This document shows positions 35,102 through 44,735 of a DNA stretch of 64,000 nucleotides, one piece after another. A program made the translations under genes and the position numbers. Numbering within the stretch: the first letter of the stretch is position 1; the number at the start of each line of letters is the position of its first letter. The stretch is from contig NZ_CP061378.1 of the NCBI RefSeq assembly GCF_015624485.1, forward strand, positions 2,728,001 to 2,792,000. Reading direction: 5' to 3'. The DNA is from Bradyrhizobium genosp. L. Its GTDB lineage: Bacteria > Pseudomonadota > Alphaproteobacteria > Rhizobiales > Xanthobacteraceae. The notes under the pieces are model-generated. The model saw only the letters and a list, made by a program, of their open reading frames with translations, was not told the origin of the DNA and did no database searches.

Positions 35102-37357
35102 TCACGCCCCTTCGACGTAATAGCTGTTGTAATGCGAGCCCTTGTAGGCCTCGATGCGCTTCAGCATGTTCGGGTCGGCGCGGTTCAGCACGGCGCCGAG
35201 CAGCTTCTTCTGGATCGCCTCCGAGCTCGACACCGATTCCTGCAGCGCGCTGCGGGTCGTCTTGCCCCATTCGATCACATAGACCATGGCGTCGACGAGA
35301 TGGCTCATCGCCTTGGAATCGGCAACCGGCATCACCGGCGCGAGGTCGATGACGATGTAGTCGTAGTTCTGCCTGACGACCGCGAGCAGGTCGGCCATCG
35401 CCTTCGACGCCATGATGTCGGCCGAGTTGACCATGCGCGTCAGGTAGATCGAGGGCAGGAAGTCGAGGCCGGTCTCCTTGCTGCGCTGGATCTGATAGCC
35501 GAACGAATTCGGGTCCTGCAGTGCCTCGACGAGGCCGTTCTTGGCGTTGGGTGCCAGCTCGCGCGTCAGCGAGCGGGTGTGAAGGTCGCCATCGATCAGG
35601 AGCGTGCGATGGCCCGACAGCGCGGTGAGGTGGCCGAAATTCGCCGCCACCGTGGTCTTGCCCTCCTTCGGCAGCGACGACACGATGCCGATCACCTTCA
35701 CCTCGCGGGTCAACCGAGCGACGTCGATCGAGACCTTGATGTTGCGCAGGGTCTCGGCGAAGCGCGAGAACGGTCGATCGACGACGTAGCGCGACATCTC
35801 CGTTCCCATCCTGTCCTTGGCTGGCACGCCTTCCGATGGCAGCAGTGCACGCGCCTTTTCGGTCAGGCTCGGCTTGCGGATATCGGGCAGCACGCCGAGG
35901 CATTTCACGCCGATCTCGTCCTCGACCTCGGCCGGGGTACGGAGCACGTCGCTCAACAGTTCGCGGGCGAAGGCCGCGCCGAAGCCGAGGCAGAGGCCGC
36001 CGACCAGGCCGCCGGCGAGCGCGAGCAGTGTCTTCGGCGAGCTCTTCTCATAGGGCTTGACTGCGGTGCCGATGATCCGCGCGTCGCTGATCGGGAAGCT
36101 CTGGTTCTGCGTCGCGTTCTGCAGCTTCTCGAGGAAGTTGTTGTACAGGTTCCGGTAGGTGTCGGCCGCGCTTTCGAGATCGCGCAGCTTGACCTGGGCC
36201 TGCCCGGTGTTGTCGGCCTGGGCGACCAGGCTCTTGACGTTCTGATCGAGCGACGCTTCGCGGCTCTTGGCGATTTCATAGTCGCTGCGATAGGCGTCGC
36301 CGATGCGGTGAACCTCGTCGGCGATGGCCTTCTTCAGCTCTTCCATCTTGTTGGCGAGGTTGATCGAGGCTTGGTGGGTCTTGCCGTATTTGGTCGACCA
36401 ATCCGCATATTGGGCGGCCAGATCAAGATACTGGGCACGCAGGCGGGTGATGACCGTGTTGCTGAGGGCATCGGTCACGGTCGGCTGCACCAGGTCCTTG
36501 TCCTGGACCGCTTCGATGCGGTCGAGACGAGCCTTGGCTTCAGCGGTCGCCGCACGGGCCTGGACCAGCTGGGTGTTGAGGTCCGACAGCTGCTGCTCGC
36601 TCATCAGGCCGCGGCTGGTGCCGACGATATTGTTCTGCGCCTTGAAGGTCTGCACGGCGCGGTCGCTGGCGGTGGCCTGCTGGCGCAGCTCCTCGCTGCG
36701 CGCCTGGAGCCACTCGGTCGCGCGCTTGGTCGAATCGTATTTGGCTTCGAGCGCGCCTACGATATAGGCATTGGTGATGGCGTTGACGATCTTCATCGCC
36801 TTGTCCGGATCAACCGATTTGTAGCTGAGCGACATCACATAGGTGGTGAGAACGCGCTCGACCCTGAGGTTCTTCTGCAAGATGACGACCGCACCGTGCT
36901 CGATGCGATCCTTCGATGGCGGATCGCCGGAGCTGAACAGCGCCATCACCTTGCCCGCGATGAAGCCGATCACGCCGGGATTGGAGCCATTGAATTCAGG
37001 GTCATCGGTCAACCGCAGCCGGCGGACCACCGACAGGATCAGATCGTCGGAGTTGATGATCTCGACCTGGCTGTCGACAAAGCCGGGGTCGATCAGGGCG
37101 GTGTTGTTGCTGTCGCTGTCCTTGTTGAGGACCTGGGCCTGCTTGATATCGATCAGGATACGAGCGTTCGCCGTATACATCGGCTTGGCTACCAGCAGAT
37201 AGACCACGACGAGCGCCATCACGCCGCCAAGCACCGAGGCGATCAGGGGCCATTGCCGGCGCAGGACGTCGAGCACTCGTTCGGCGCTGAGGACCGCCCC
37301 GCCGATCTCGATGGCGAACTTCTGGCTGGGATGGAACTGTTCTCGCGGCTGATACAT
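35102..37357 (-). CDS. second ExoP/Wzc-type co-polymerase
   Basis: 751 residues. First membrane segment at about residues 38-60 (LIASVLGGVMALVVVYLLVA), long coiled-coil Wzz/periplasmic region with conserved NNFLEKLQNATQNQSFP, second membrane segment near 425-445, and a cytoplasmic BY-kinase domain with Walker A SSLPKEGKTTVAANF (about 557-571) and Walker B YDYIVIDLAP. Walker A' reads LLIDGDLHTRS, with His where most members have Arg. The C-terminus has only a few tyrosines (YKGSHYNSYYVEGA), fewer than the paralogue at 6863. It would govern chain length for the second EPS line. The exported protein at 37954 is 30 bases upstream in the same direction, so they are probably co-transcribed. Confidence 0.92.
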   Translation of the reverse strand: MYQPREQFHPSQKFAIEIGGAVLSAERVLDVLRRQWPLIASVLGGVMALVVVYLLVAKPMYTANARILIDIKQAQVLNKDSDSNNTALIDPGFVDSQVEIINSDDLILSVVRRLRLTDDPEFNGSNPGVIGFIAGKVMALFSSGDPPSKDRIEHGAVVILQKNLRVERVLTTYVMSLSYKSVDPDKAMKIVNAITNAYIVGALEAKYDSTKRATEWLQARSEELRQQATASDRAVQTFKAQNNIVGTSRGLMSEQQLSDLNTQLVQARAATAEAKARLDRIEAVQDKDLVQPTVTDALSNTVITRLRAQYLDLAAQYADWSTKYGKTHQASINLANKMEELKKAIADEVHRIGDAYRSDYEIAKSREASLDQNVKSLVAQADNTGQAQVKLRDLESAADTYRNLYNNFLEKLQNATQNQSFPISDARIIGTAVKPYEKSSPKTLLALAGGLVGGLCLGFGAAFARELLSDVLRTPAEVEDEIGVKCLGVLPDIRKPSLTEKARALLPSEGVPAKDRMGTEMSRYVVDRPFSRFAETLRNIKVSIDVARLTREVKVIGIVSSLPKEGKTTVAANFGHLTALSGHRTLLIDGDLHTRSLTRELAPNAKNGLVEALQDPNSFGYQIQRSKETGLDFLPSIYLTRMVNSADIMASKAMADLLAVVRQNYDYIVIDLAPVMPVADSKAMSHLVDAMVYVIEWGKTTRSALQESVSSSEAIQKKLLGAVLNRADPNMLKRIEAYKGSHYNSYYVEGA

Positions 37358-37387
37358 CTGGGGCGCTTCGCTGTGTTCGGGGGCGGG

Positions 37388-37954
37388 CTATTGCGGAATT
37401 GCGATCGGCTTGAACGGGTCGGCGATCTGGGTCCGCCACTGTCCCTCGAGCAGACCGTCGCCGGCGGGCGCCTTTTTCTTGTCGTCCTTTGCCGGCGTCG
37501 CGGTTTGGTCCTCGCCGGCCGTGTAGTATCCCTTGGCCACGGCCATATCGTCGATCCGCTGCGCGAAAGTGCTGATCTTCTGCGCGACACTTGGCTTGGT
37601 CACCGTGCAGCGCATCTCAGCGATTCGAAGCGCTGCGCCGATCGCCGAGCGTTCATTCGAGCTCGCTTCGGCGATCAGCGTTCGCACCGGCGTCAATAGA
37701 TCGGGATTGGTGACGAGATAGGCGGCAAGCTGGGTCTTCAGCTTGTCCGCGTCGTTATGCATGCTTTCGAGCAGAATGATCGGCGATTTCGAGAACGTGT
37801 CCATGTCAAGCTTCTTGGCACGTTCGGAAAAATCGACGCACTGGGCGCGGCATGGCGCAGCCGCAAGTGCAAAAGTCCCGCAGACCAGCAGTAGCGCCAG
37901 CTGTCGGCCTCTCGCAGTACGTCCCAAGCGTTGCATCATCGGCGTACTGCGCAT
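37388..37954 (-). CDS. exported helical protein, unknown function
   Basis: 188 residues from ATG 37954, with AGGA upstream; ATG 37939 is possible. A signal peptide is clear (QLALLLVCGTFALAAAPCRA), and the mature part begins with a Cys (QCVDFSER) and has a second in RCTVTKP, so a disulphide is possible. The helical body contains ESMHNDADKLKTQLAAYLV and SNERSAIGAALRIAEM. The C-terminus is lysine-rich then ends QWRTQIADPFKPIAIPQ. It lies directly upstream of the second co-polymerase gene, with an AT-rich promoter region before it. Periplasmic role in EPS assembly is an inference. Confidence 0.65.
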   Translation of the reverse strand: MRSTPMMQRLGRTARGRQLALLLVCGTFALAAAPCRAQCVDFSERAKKLDMDTFSKSPIILLESMHNDADKLKTQLAAYLVTNPDLLTPVRTLIAEASSNERSAIGAALRIAEMRCTVTKPSVAQKISTFAQRIDDMAVAKGYYTAGEDQTATPAKDDKKKAPAGDGLLEGQWRTQIADPFKPIAIPQ

Positions 37955-38717
37955 GCACGTCCTCGAATGTAGTGGTGAGTGATTGCGACGTTGACCGCTA
38001 ACTGTGTCAATTTTTGTGCGCCGCAAAATTGTTTTGTAGAATTGTGCAGCCTGCATCTTTCACGCCGCACAGATTGCGCGCGAATGCAGAGCCGCATGCG
38101 TCGTCAATGCGGAGAGAACAAGGCAGAGCATTCGGTGATGCCATCGCGTGCGAACTGGCGATGATGCAACTGACGCTGGCGTACAAATGATGCAGGTGTG
38201 ACGTCATCGTGACAGCATCGGCGATGTTGCCTTGAGAGATTCCAGTTCTCGCCGAATACTTCATCAGTGAAGATCGATATCTGCGCATCGCGCGAGCAAA
38301 GCACAACATGTCGTGCCTCGCAGAAAGTCATGCGGCCACGGAGTTGACGGATATGTGTCGAGCCGTCGCAACCTCGCCTCATTCGTGCAAGCGACGGTCG
38401 TATTCCCGCTATGATGCAGTTCCGTTGACGACGGGAGCGACAACAGAAGCTGCTTTGGCGTCCTTATCGGCAATATGCCGCCGCTTTCTCGGGCGCATCG
38501 TCCAATGTTCGATCAAATAGCGCGCCTGAAATCGCTCGAGCAGATTCGTGAGAGCTTCCCCGGCAAACAATTGGCGCAGCGTCATCAAAATGCCGCTTCC
38601 TGCGATGCATCAGTGAGGCGTGCCGCGCTGCAACCGTTGAGAGGGACGATGCTGGTCCATCGCAACGTTGTGGCAAGACGAAGATCAAGACGAAGATAGC
38701 GTCGGGATGTTGTGGTG
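37955..38717. other. 763-base AT-richer divergent intergenic region
   Basis: No convincing gene. It separates the minus-strand exported protein from the + strand acyltransferase operon, so both promoters must lie here. The stretch 38004-38050 is markedly AT-rich (runs of T and AAAA). TGACGTCA near 38200 is a perfect eight-base palindrome. Several GCA/TGC-rich patches recur but I could not define a consistent repeat. Confidence 0.5.
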
Positions 38718-39944
38718 ATGCAGCCGGTCCATCGTGAGAAAGCGCATGTCCTGCCGCTCGACAGCATCCGGGGGATTGCCGCGATCTCGGTGGTGATTCA
38801 CCATCTGATCCTGATGCCGACCTTCCTCGCGGCGTTTCCGCACAATGCGTGGATCAACTGGTCGTTCTTCCGCAGCGCCTGGCTGCTGGTCGACCTGTTC
38901 TTCGTGCTGAGCGGCATCGTGATGTCCCTGAGCTACGTCAGGGGCGAATTCGGGCAGTTCTCGCTGCGCGAATTCATGGGGCGGCGACTGGCGCGCGTCT
39001 ATCCGCTGCACATCGTGATGCTGTTTGCGAATCTGCTGTTTCGCCTGGCGCGAATCGCCCTTGTGATGGGCGGCGTCGTGGTGGCGGTACCCGCCGCGTT
39101 CGAGGTCAACAACGCCTATTCGTTCGTGCTCAATCTGTTCCTGCTGCATTCCATGGGACCGATCGACTATCTGAGCTGGAACGCGCCGAGCTGGAGCATC
39201 AGCGTCGAATTCTACACTTATCTGGTGTTTGGCCTGGTGGTGCTGTTCGCGCAGCGGCTGAGGTCGCTGCGTTACCTCTATCTCGGCGCGCTGCTGCTGG
39301 TCGCCGGGAGCTTGCTCTTCATCGTGTTCGTGCTGCAGAAGAAAAGCCTTGGGCTGCAGACCGATTTCGGCGTTTTGCGCTGCTTCGTAAGCTTCTTCCT
39401 CGGTGTGCTCACGGTGAGGGCGGTCGAGGTGCTGCCGCGCAGGATCGGCCCGGCCCTGCAGGGTGCCGTGCAGCTTGCGGCCATGATCGCGAGCATCGTC
39501 GTGGTCTCGCTGGTCGAGGCCTATCCGGCGGTCAGCTTCATCGCGCCGTTCACCTTCGCGGTCTTCCTCGGCTCGCTGCTGGCCTTCCCGGATGCCGCGC
39601 TGGTGCCCAGGATGCTGGTTGCGAAGCCCCTGGTCTGGCTCGGGCGGCGGTCCTATTCGGTCTATATGGTGCACGCGCTGGTGGTGCTGTTCGCGGAATA
39701 CTTCGTGCGCGCGGTCGGACCCAAGCTGATCCATGCGCTCGATTCGGTCTGCGCCGGACTGCCGGCGACGCTGAACCTCGTGGTGTCGCTTGCCGCGGTG
39801 CTTGCCGTTTCGCACTTCACTTATCTCTATGTCGAGATTCCCGGCGGCAAATTCGTCAATGATTTGTTGCGGAGCCGTCGTCGTCGCGAATTCGCGACGT
39901 CCGCTGCGCCTGCCACGGCGGTCGAAATGAGGCGCGGGCAGTGA
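38718..39944 (+). CDS. acyltransferase-3 family membrane protein (OafA/YrhL-like)
   Basis: 408 residues from ATG 38718 (two GTG codons precede it). It shows the family layout: a first segment with LDSIRGIAAISVVIHHL (about residues 14-30), the catalytic-type His in that helix, RRLARVYPLHIVML (about 90-103), and about ten membrane segments, with YVEIPGGKFVNDLL at the end. Members transfer acyl groups, mostly acetyl or succinyl, to extracytoplasmic sugars. The gene is followed by a polymerase-like gene with a four-base overlap, so it heads the operon 38718-43502. Acyl group unknown. Confidence 0.9.
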   Translation: MQPVHREKAHVLPLDSIRGIAAISVVIHHLILMPTFLAAFPHNAWINWSFFRSAWLLVDLFFVLSGIVMSLSYVRGEFGQFSLREFMGRRLARVYPLHIVMLFANLLFRLARIALVMGGVVVAVPAAFEVNNAYSFVLNLFLLHSMGPIDYLSWNAPSWSISVEFYTYLVFGLVVLFAQRLRSLRYLYLGALLLVAGSLLFIVFVLQKKSLGLQTDFGVLRCFVSFFLGVLTVRAVEVLPRRIGPALQGAVQLAAMIASIVVVSLVEAYPAVSFIAPFTFAVFLGSLLAFPDAALVPRMLVAKPLVWLGRRSYSVYMVHALVVLFAEYFVRAVGPKLIHALDSVCAGLPATLNLVVSLAAVLAVSHFTYLYVEIPGGKFVNDLLRSRRRREFATSAAPATAVEMRRGQ

Positions 39945-41284
39945 CAGCAATCGCGCAACGCCAGCCGGCGCTACCCCTCAGCATCAATATCGAGGCGATC
40001 GCGCTTGCGGTCTACCTGATACGCGACGCGTTCGGCGGCGTGATGCGATACTACACCAGCATCACGCATCTGGATGCGCTGTGGTACGTGCCCGACGGGG
40101 TCGCCATGCTGTGCTTCGTCCAGTTCATCGTCTATTGCATCATCCGTAATCGCAGCGTGATGGCGGTGCTGGTGTTGCTCCAGATCATGCTGTCGGTGGT
40201 GCTCGGCTATTTCTTTCTCGGCACCTCCACCGCAGCGGTATCGTCGTTCAAGATGATGCTTCCGGTGTTCGTCGGGTTCTGCTTCTGCGATTCGAACCTC
40301 GGCACCTACAAGAGGCTGCTGACGGTCATTGCCGTGACCTTCTATCTCTCCGTCGTCGGCGTGATCCTCACGAAGTTCTATGTGATGCCGTGGGTCGGCT
40401 TCAAATACGAATCGTTCGGCGCGACGCGCGAGGCCGGCCGGCTGTGGTGGGCCTATGGCGGCGACGACCAGCGGCTGATGGGCTTTGCCGCCGACAACAC
40501 CATGGCGGCGTTCTTCATCCTGGTTTCGTTCACCGTGACCTCGATCCGCAAGAGCACGCGCTGGTGCCTGGTGTTCGGGGGCATCGCGCTCTATACGATC
40601 AAGCTGACCACCAGTAAGACCACGATGATCGTGCTCTTGCTCTATCTCATCCTGCTGGTGCTGGTGCGGATGTTGCCCGAGCAGCAGCGTTTTCCCGCGA
40701 TCCGCAAGATCGCGCTGTGGTCGTTCGTCTCGATCCTGGTTCCGTTCTTCCTGATCCTGGCATTCGCAGGCTACGTTCCGATTGCGCATTCGACGATGTT
40801 CAGCATCCTGGACCGGATCAACAACAGCTGGCAGCTGCCGTTCGTCTATCTGAGCCAGCTGATGCCGGTCGGCATCTTCACCGGCTGCGGCGCAGGCTGC
40901 TTCAACTATCCGCAGAAGCTGTTCTCGCCGTTGGCGTCGTTCTGGGTGCCGGTCGACAATTTCTACATCGGGACCTACCTGATGTTCGGGCTTCCGTTCG
41001 TTATCTTCATGCTGATGGTGATCCGGGCGACCTTCGCGGTCACCGACGTCTACAAGCTCTCGCTGATCTTCGTGTCCAATCTGTTCACGATCACGGTCCT
41101 CAACTACGGGCCGGCGACCGGTCTTCTGATCATCGCGCTCGGCTTCAGCGAGGTGTTCTCGCGGCGTGTGACGGCTGCGACGGCCCAGACCACGCCCACG
41201 ATTCGCGTGCGCCCGGTGCAGGCGCTCGGACCTCAGGGCGGACTGGGAGAATTGGGCGGCGAGTTGCCGAGGCCGGCGCGCTAG
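39941..41284 (+). CDS. polymerase-like multi-spanning membrane protein (Wzy type)
   Basis: 447 residues starting at GTG 39941, overlapping the previous stop by four bases (GTGA). About ten hydrophobic segments and one larger loop with NNSWQLPFVYLSQLMPVG and CGAGCFNYPQKLF before the final segments. The layout and the loop carrying GxGxGxFxYP-type residues suit an EPS polymerase or O-antigen-ligase type protein, but the sequence signature is not strong enough to be sure. It is the only polymerase-like gene in the second EPS block, so I infer it polymerises that repeat unit. Confidence 0.65.
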   Translation: MTAIAQRQPALPLSINIEAIALAVYLIRDAFGGVMRYYTSITHLDALWYVPDGVAMLCFVQFIVYCIIRNRSVMAVLVLLQIMLSVVLGYFFLGTSTAAVSSFKMMLPVFVGFCFCDSNLGTYKRLLTVIAVTFYLSVVGVILTKFYVMPWVGFKYESFGATREAGRLWWAYGGDDQRLMGFAADNTMAAFFILVSFTVTSIRKSTRWCLVFGGIALYTIKLTTSKTTMIVLLLYLILLVLVRMLPEQQRFPAIRKIALWSFVSILVPFFLILAFAGYVPIAHSTMFSILDRINNSWQLPFVYLSQLMPVGIFTGCGAGCFNYPQKLFSPLASFWVPVDNFYIGTYLMFGLPFVIFMLMVIRATFAVTDVYKLSLIFVSNLFTITVLNYGPATGLLIIALGFSEVFSRRVTAATAQTTPTIRVRPVQALGPQGGLGELGGELPRPAR

Positions 41285-41304
41285 GTTGGAGACGAGAGGG
41301 CACG

Positions 41305-42411
41305 ATGCACAAACGGCTTGCATTCATCGATACGCTGCGCGGCATTGCCGTGATGTCGGTTCTGCTGCAGCACGCGCTCGAGGTGATCGTGCAGGACCAC
41401 CCGACCGGCGCCTATTACTGGACGTTCCACGATCTGATCGGCTACTACATGAACTTCGGCCGCTTCGGCGTCGTGCTGTTCTTCTTCGTCAGCGGTTTCG
41501 TGATCCCGTTCAGCTTCCCGGACAGCGCAACGCCGATCCGCGACTTCACCATCAGCCGCTTTTTCCGGCTCTATCCGGCGTACTGGACCTCGATCGTGAT
41601 CGGGCTGGTCACGATGTTCCTGCTCGACAGCAAGGCTTATCCGTTACATCAGATCCTGATGAACGTGACGATGTTCCAGACGTTCGTGAACGTCCCCAAT
41701 CTCTGGATCATCTACTGGACGCTGGCGATCGAGCTGATCTTCTACATCAGCTGCACCGTGCTGTTCGCGATGGGGCTGTTGAACCGGCCCATGACGGCGG
41801 TCTACATCGTTGCCGCGACGTCGCTGGTCTGCGCCATCGGCGCGGTCGCGATCGAGAACCGGCTGTTGTGGTCGCTGATGGAGGTCACGCTCAACATCAC
41901 CGCGATGTTCCTCGGCAAGGTGATCCGTGACACCGTGATCGGTGGAAAGCTGCGCTGGCAGCACGTCGCCGGCTGCATGGCGCTTTACAGCGTCTTCGCC
42001 ATCGTGCTGTCATACAAGCGTTTCGGCGGCGTCTATCACGAGAACTTCTTCTACAGCTACTCGATTGGCTCGGCCTATGTCTGCGCCGGGCTATTGTTCG
42101 TGCTGTTCGCGACGTTCGGTGAGCGGATGGCCTGGCGTCCGATGGCCTTTGTCGGCGTGATCAGCTATTCGGTCTACCTGATGTCGCCGTTCGTCATCGT
42201 CTGGGTGCATCACGGCATGGATATCGGCAGCGGGCCGCTCGGGTGGTCGTTGTTCGTCGCCGTGATCGTCGCGGCCTCGCTGCTGACGAGCTGGGTAACG
42301 TTTACCTTTGTCGAGAAGCCGTGCATCGCCTATGGGCATCGTTTCCGCTCGCAGCGCAAGCGGCCGGTGGTGCTTGAGCCGGCGCTCTCGAGCCAGGGCG
42401 CCGCCGAGTGA
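41305..42411 (+). CDS. acyltransferase-3 family membrane protein
   Basis: 368 residues from ATG 41305, with GAGAGGG five bases upstream. The family opening KRLAFIDTLRGIAVMSVLLQH (split over residues 3-23) with the helix His is followed by RFGVVLFFFVSGFVIPFSF, then ISRFFRLYPAYW. About ten membrane segments and a C-terminal FVEKPCIAYGHRF. An O-acyltransferase acting on EPS sugars at the periplasmic face. The stop overlaps the next gene by four bases, so it is translationally coupled. Acyl donor and target sugar unknown. Confidence 0.9.
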   Translation: MHKRLAFIDTLRGIAVMSVLLQHALEVIVQDHPTGAYYWTFHDLIGYYMNFGRFGVVLFFFVSGFVIPFSFPDSATPIRDFTISRFFRLYPAYWTSIVIGLVTMFLLDSKAYPLHQILMNVTMFQTFVNVPNLWIIYWTLAIELIFYISCTVLFAMGLLNRPMTAVYIVAATSLVCAIGAVAIENRLLWSLMEVTLNITAMFLGKVIRDTVIGGKLRWQHVAGCMALYSVFAIVLSYKRFGGVYHENFFYSYSIGSAYVCAGLLFVLFATFGERMAWRPMAFVGVISYSVYLMSPFVIVWVHHGMDIGSGPLGWSLFVAVIVAASLLTSWVTFTFVEKPCIAYGHRFRSQRKRPVVLEPALSSQGAAE

Positions 42412-43502
42412 CGGCGACGGCGGCCGCTCCAGGCGTGAGCACCGACGGCTCGTTCGTGCCGTCGGTGCAGGGGCTACGCGGCATCGCGGCACTCAGCGTC
42501 CTGATGGACCATTTCTACGACATGCCGAAGGGCGGGGTGTACGACATCCCGAATCCGGGCTTCCTGCCGCCGCTCTGGCTCTGGCTGCAATCGGTCATCA
42601 ATGTCGGCGGCCATGGCGTCGAGCTGTTCTTCATGATCAGCGGGTTCCTGATCCCGGCGAGCCTCGTGCGCCATGGCTCGCTGCCAAAGTTCTTCTTCGA
42701 CCGCGTGCTGCGCATCATGCCGGTGTTCGTCGTGCTGCACCTGGCGCTGTTCACGCTCGGGCCGATCGTCGGCTACAAATTCTTCCGCGGCATCGACGTT
42801 GGCAGCTATCTCGGGATCTTCTTCGCCAACCTGTTCTTCCTGCAGGATGCGGTCGGGCTTCCGATCGCCCAGCAGAACGCCTGGACGCTGACCTATGAGT
42901 GGGCGTTCTATATCTGGTTCGCGCTCGCCTTCGTGGCGATGCGGCTCGGCGGCTGGCTGCTAGCGGCACCATTGGTCCTGCTCGGGCTTGCCTGCGCGTT
43001 GCAGTGGCCGATCACGGCGTTCTTCTGCATCGGCATGCTGTTCAGCGCCGTCGACTTCCGCATCGATATCGCGGGGCGGACCGGGCTGGTCGTGGGCCTG
43101 ATCTGCGGTGCGGCGCTCTATGCGAGCCTGACGCTGTTCCACCCGTTTGTCGGCTTGCTGCCGGGCTTCCTGCTGTTCGGCATGGTGCTGGCGCAGGGCT
43201 CAGGCCTCAGCAATGCGCTGAGCACGCCGGCGCTGCAATATGTCGGCAAGATCAGCTACAGCCTTTATCTTGTGCACCCCTTCGTGCTGTTTCCGTTGCA
43301 GATGATCGGGCTCAAGCTCGTCGCCATGGGCGTCGATCGCTGGCTGTTGTGGGCGGCCTTCATCGTGCTGGGGTTGGTCATGGCGCTGGTTGCAAGCGCG
43401 ATCAGCTATGAGCTGATCGAGGTGCGGCTGCGCCGCTTGCTGGACCATGCCTTCCGCGGCCTGTTGTTCCGCCCGCTCGGCAAGATCGGGCAGTCCGTAT
43501 GA
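42408..43502 (+). CDS. acyltransferase-3 family membrane protein
   Basis: 364 residues from GTG 42408, coupled to the previous stop (GTGA). It has SVQGLRGIAALSVLMDHF (about residues 18-35), GHGVELFFMISGFLIPASL, FFDRVLRIMPVFVV, and YVGKISYSLYLVHPFVLF near the end, all typical of acyltransferase-3 proteins. A His in the first helix (DHF) is the likely catalytic residue. It closes the operon that begins at 38718 and is convergent with the GT4 gene, with only 13 bases between. Specificity unknown. Confidence 0.9.
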   Translation: MTATAAAPGVSTDGSFVPSVQGLRGIAALSVLMDHFYDMPKGGVYDIPNPGFLPPLWLWLQSVINVGGHGVELFFMISGFLIPASLVRHGSLPKFFFDRVLRIMPVFVVLHLALFTLGPIVGYKFFRGIDVGSYLGIFFANLFFLQDAVGLPIAQQNAWTLTYEWAFYIWFALAFVAMRLGGWLLAAPLVLLGLACALQWPITAFFCIGMLFSAVDFRIDIAGRTGLVVGLICGAALYASLTLFHPFVGLLPGFLLFGMVLAQGSGLSNALSTPALQYVGKISYSLYLVHPFVLFPLQMIGLKLVAMGVDRWLLWAAFIVLGLVMALVASAISYELIEVRLRRLLDHAFRGLLFRPLGKIGQSV

Positions 43503-43515
43503 CCGGCGGGCCTGC

Positions 43516-44652
43516 TTAGGCTGCGACGCCGGCGACTTGCCGATAAGTCGCGAACAGCCTGTCGGCGATGTGATCCCAGTTCAGCGAGCCGGTCGCGGTC
43601 TGCCGCGCGCCGTCGTGCAGCGTCGCGGCGAGCGACGTCGAGGTAAGCACGCGCTCCAGCGCGTCGGCCAGCGCTGTGGCGTCACCGGGCGGCACCAGGA
43701 GCCCGTTGACGCCGTTGCTGACCACGTCGGGAATGCCGCCGGTCGCGCTCGCAACCACGGGGCGCTGGTTGCCGAAGGCAGACGCCAGCACGCCGCTCTG
43801 GGTGGCGTCCTTGTAGGGCAGGGCGACCACCGCGGCGGACTGGAATAGCCGTGAGGTATCCGCGGGTGAAATGTAGGCATTGACTGCCTCGATTGTCGGC
43901 ATCGCAACCATCCGCGCGCCGAGCCGCGTCATCTCCGGCCCACGACCGGCGACGACAGCCCGGTGCGGCACGTCGCGCTTGGCGAGCATATCGATGGCGT
44001 CCAGGAAGACGTCGAGGCCCTTGTAGGCCCACATGCGGCCGAAGAACAGGATGCGCCCGGCGATCGGCTCAATCGGCGCGGCGTTGGCCGGCGGCACCAT
44101 CAGCACGCCGTGCATCGAGGACGTGACGCCGCCCTTGAAGGCAGGCGAGGCGTGGCGGAAATCCGCGATGCAGCTCTCGCCGTGCAGGGTGACATGCGCC
44201 GCAGCGGCGCGCATCCGCAGCCGCAGCCGCTCCTCGCTCTTGTTGGTGCCGGAGCCGCCTTCCGAATGCGGAATGGCGTCGTGCACGGTCAGGACCTGCG
44301 GAATGCTGGAGATGCGCAGGAGATCCATCAGCGCGGCGGTATAGTATTCGGGACATTCGTGGCAATGCACGACATCGGGCCGGAACCCGATCACGTCGCG
44401 GAACGAGTTCGGCAGACCGATTGCACCGAAACCGCGCATGCTGAGGTCGCGGATCTTGGTGTCGAACCGCTGGGGCGCCGGGATCGCGGACAATTCCCAT
44501 TGCTGGTTGGCATCCTTGCGGCTGAGCACCACGCGCACGTCGCAGTGACGCGCCAGCGCGGCGGCAAGGCGGTAGGAATATTCCGCGAAATGCGGCGCGT
44601 AAATCGCGACGCGAAGTCGACGTTTTTCGTAAACTGCCTTGGTTCCGTGCAC
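43516..44652 (-). CDS. GT4-family glycosyltransferase
   Basis: 378 residues. N-terminal Rossmann half begins LRVAIYAPHFAEYSYRLAAAL. Donor half: RILFFGRMWAYKGLDVFLDAI (about residues 210-230), then SAAVVALPYKDATQSGVLASAFG, where the E of the usual E-x7-E is replaced by Q, and a conserved GGIPDVVSNGVNGLLVPPGD. It is therefore a GT-B glycosyltransferase whose donor-binding motif is atypical. It follows the flippase gene 44736-46211 on the same strand by 83 bases, so the two probably form an operon. Confidence 0.85.
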   Translation of the reverse strand: MHGTKAVYEKRRLRVAIYAPHFAEYSYRLAAALARHCDVRVVLSRKDANQQWELSAIPAPQRFDTKIRDLSMRGFGAIGLPNSFRDVIGFRPDVVHCHECPEYYTAALMDLLRISSIPQVLTVHDAIPHSEGGSGTNKSEERLRLRMRAAAAHVTLHGESCIADFRHASPAFKGGVTSSMHGVLMVPPANAAPIEPIAGRILFFGRMWAYKGLDVFLDAIDMLAKRDVPHRAVVAGRGPEMTRLGARMVAMPTIEAVNAYISPADTSRLFQSAAVVALPYKDATQSGVLASAFGNQRPVVASATGGIPDVVSNGVNGLLVPPGDATALADALERVLTSTSLAATLHDGARQTATGSLNWDHIADRLFATYRQVAGVAA

Positions 44653-44735
44653 CGATAGCTCTCTCGTGTCGCCGCGGATGATTGCCGGCCAACATAGCGA
44701 TGAACACGGCTGAATTCAGGCTCGCGTCGATCACA

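Noticed and set aside
34925..37699. 924-residue + strand open frame opposite the second co-polymerase
   Set aside because: Shadow of the conserved ExoP-like protein on the other strand; high Arg/Gly/Asp content and no family features.
40717..41304. Extended 5' part of the 41305 acyltransferase frame reaching back to 40717
   Set aside because: The extra residues are Arg/Asp-rich shadow of the polymerase gene; a good ribosome-binding site and the family N-terminus begin at 41305.
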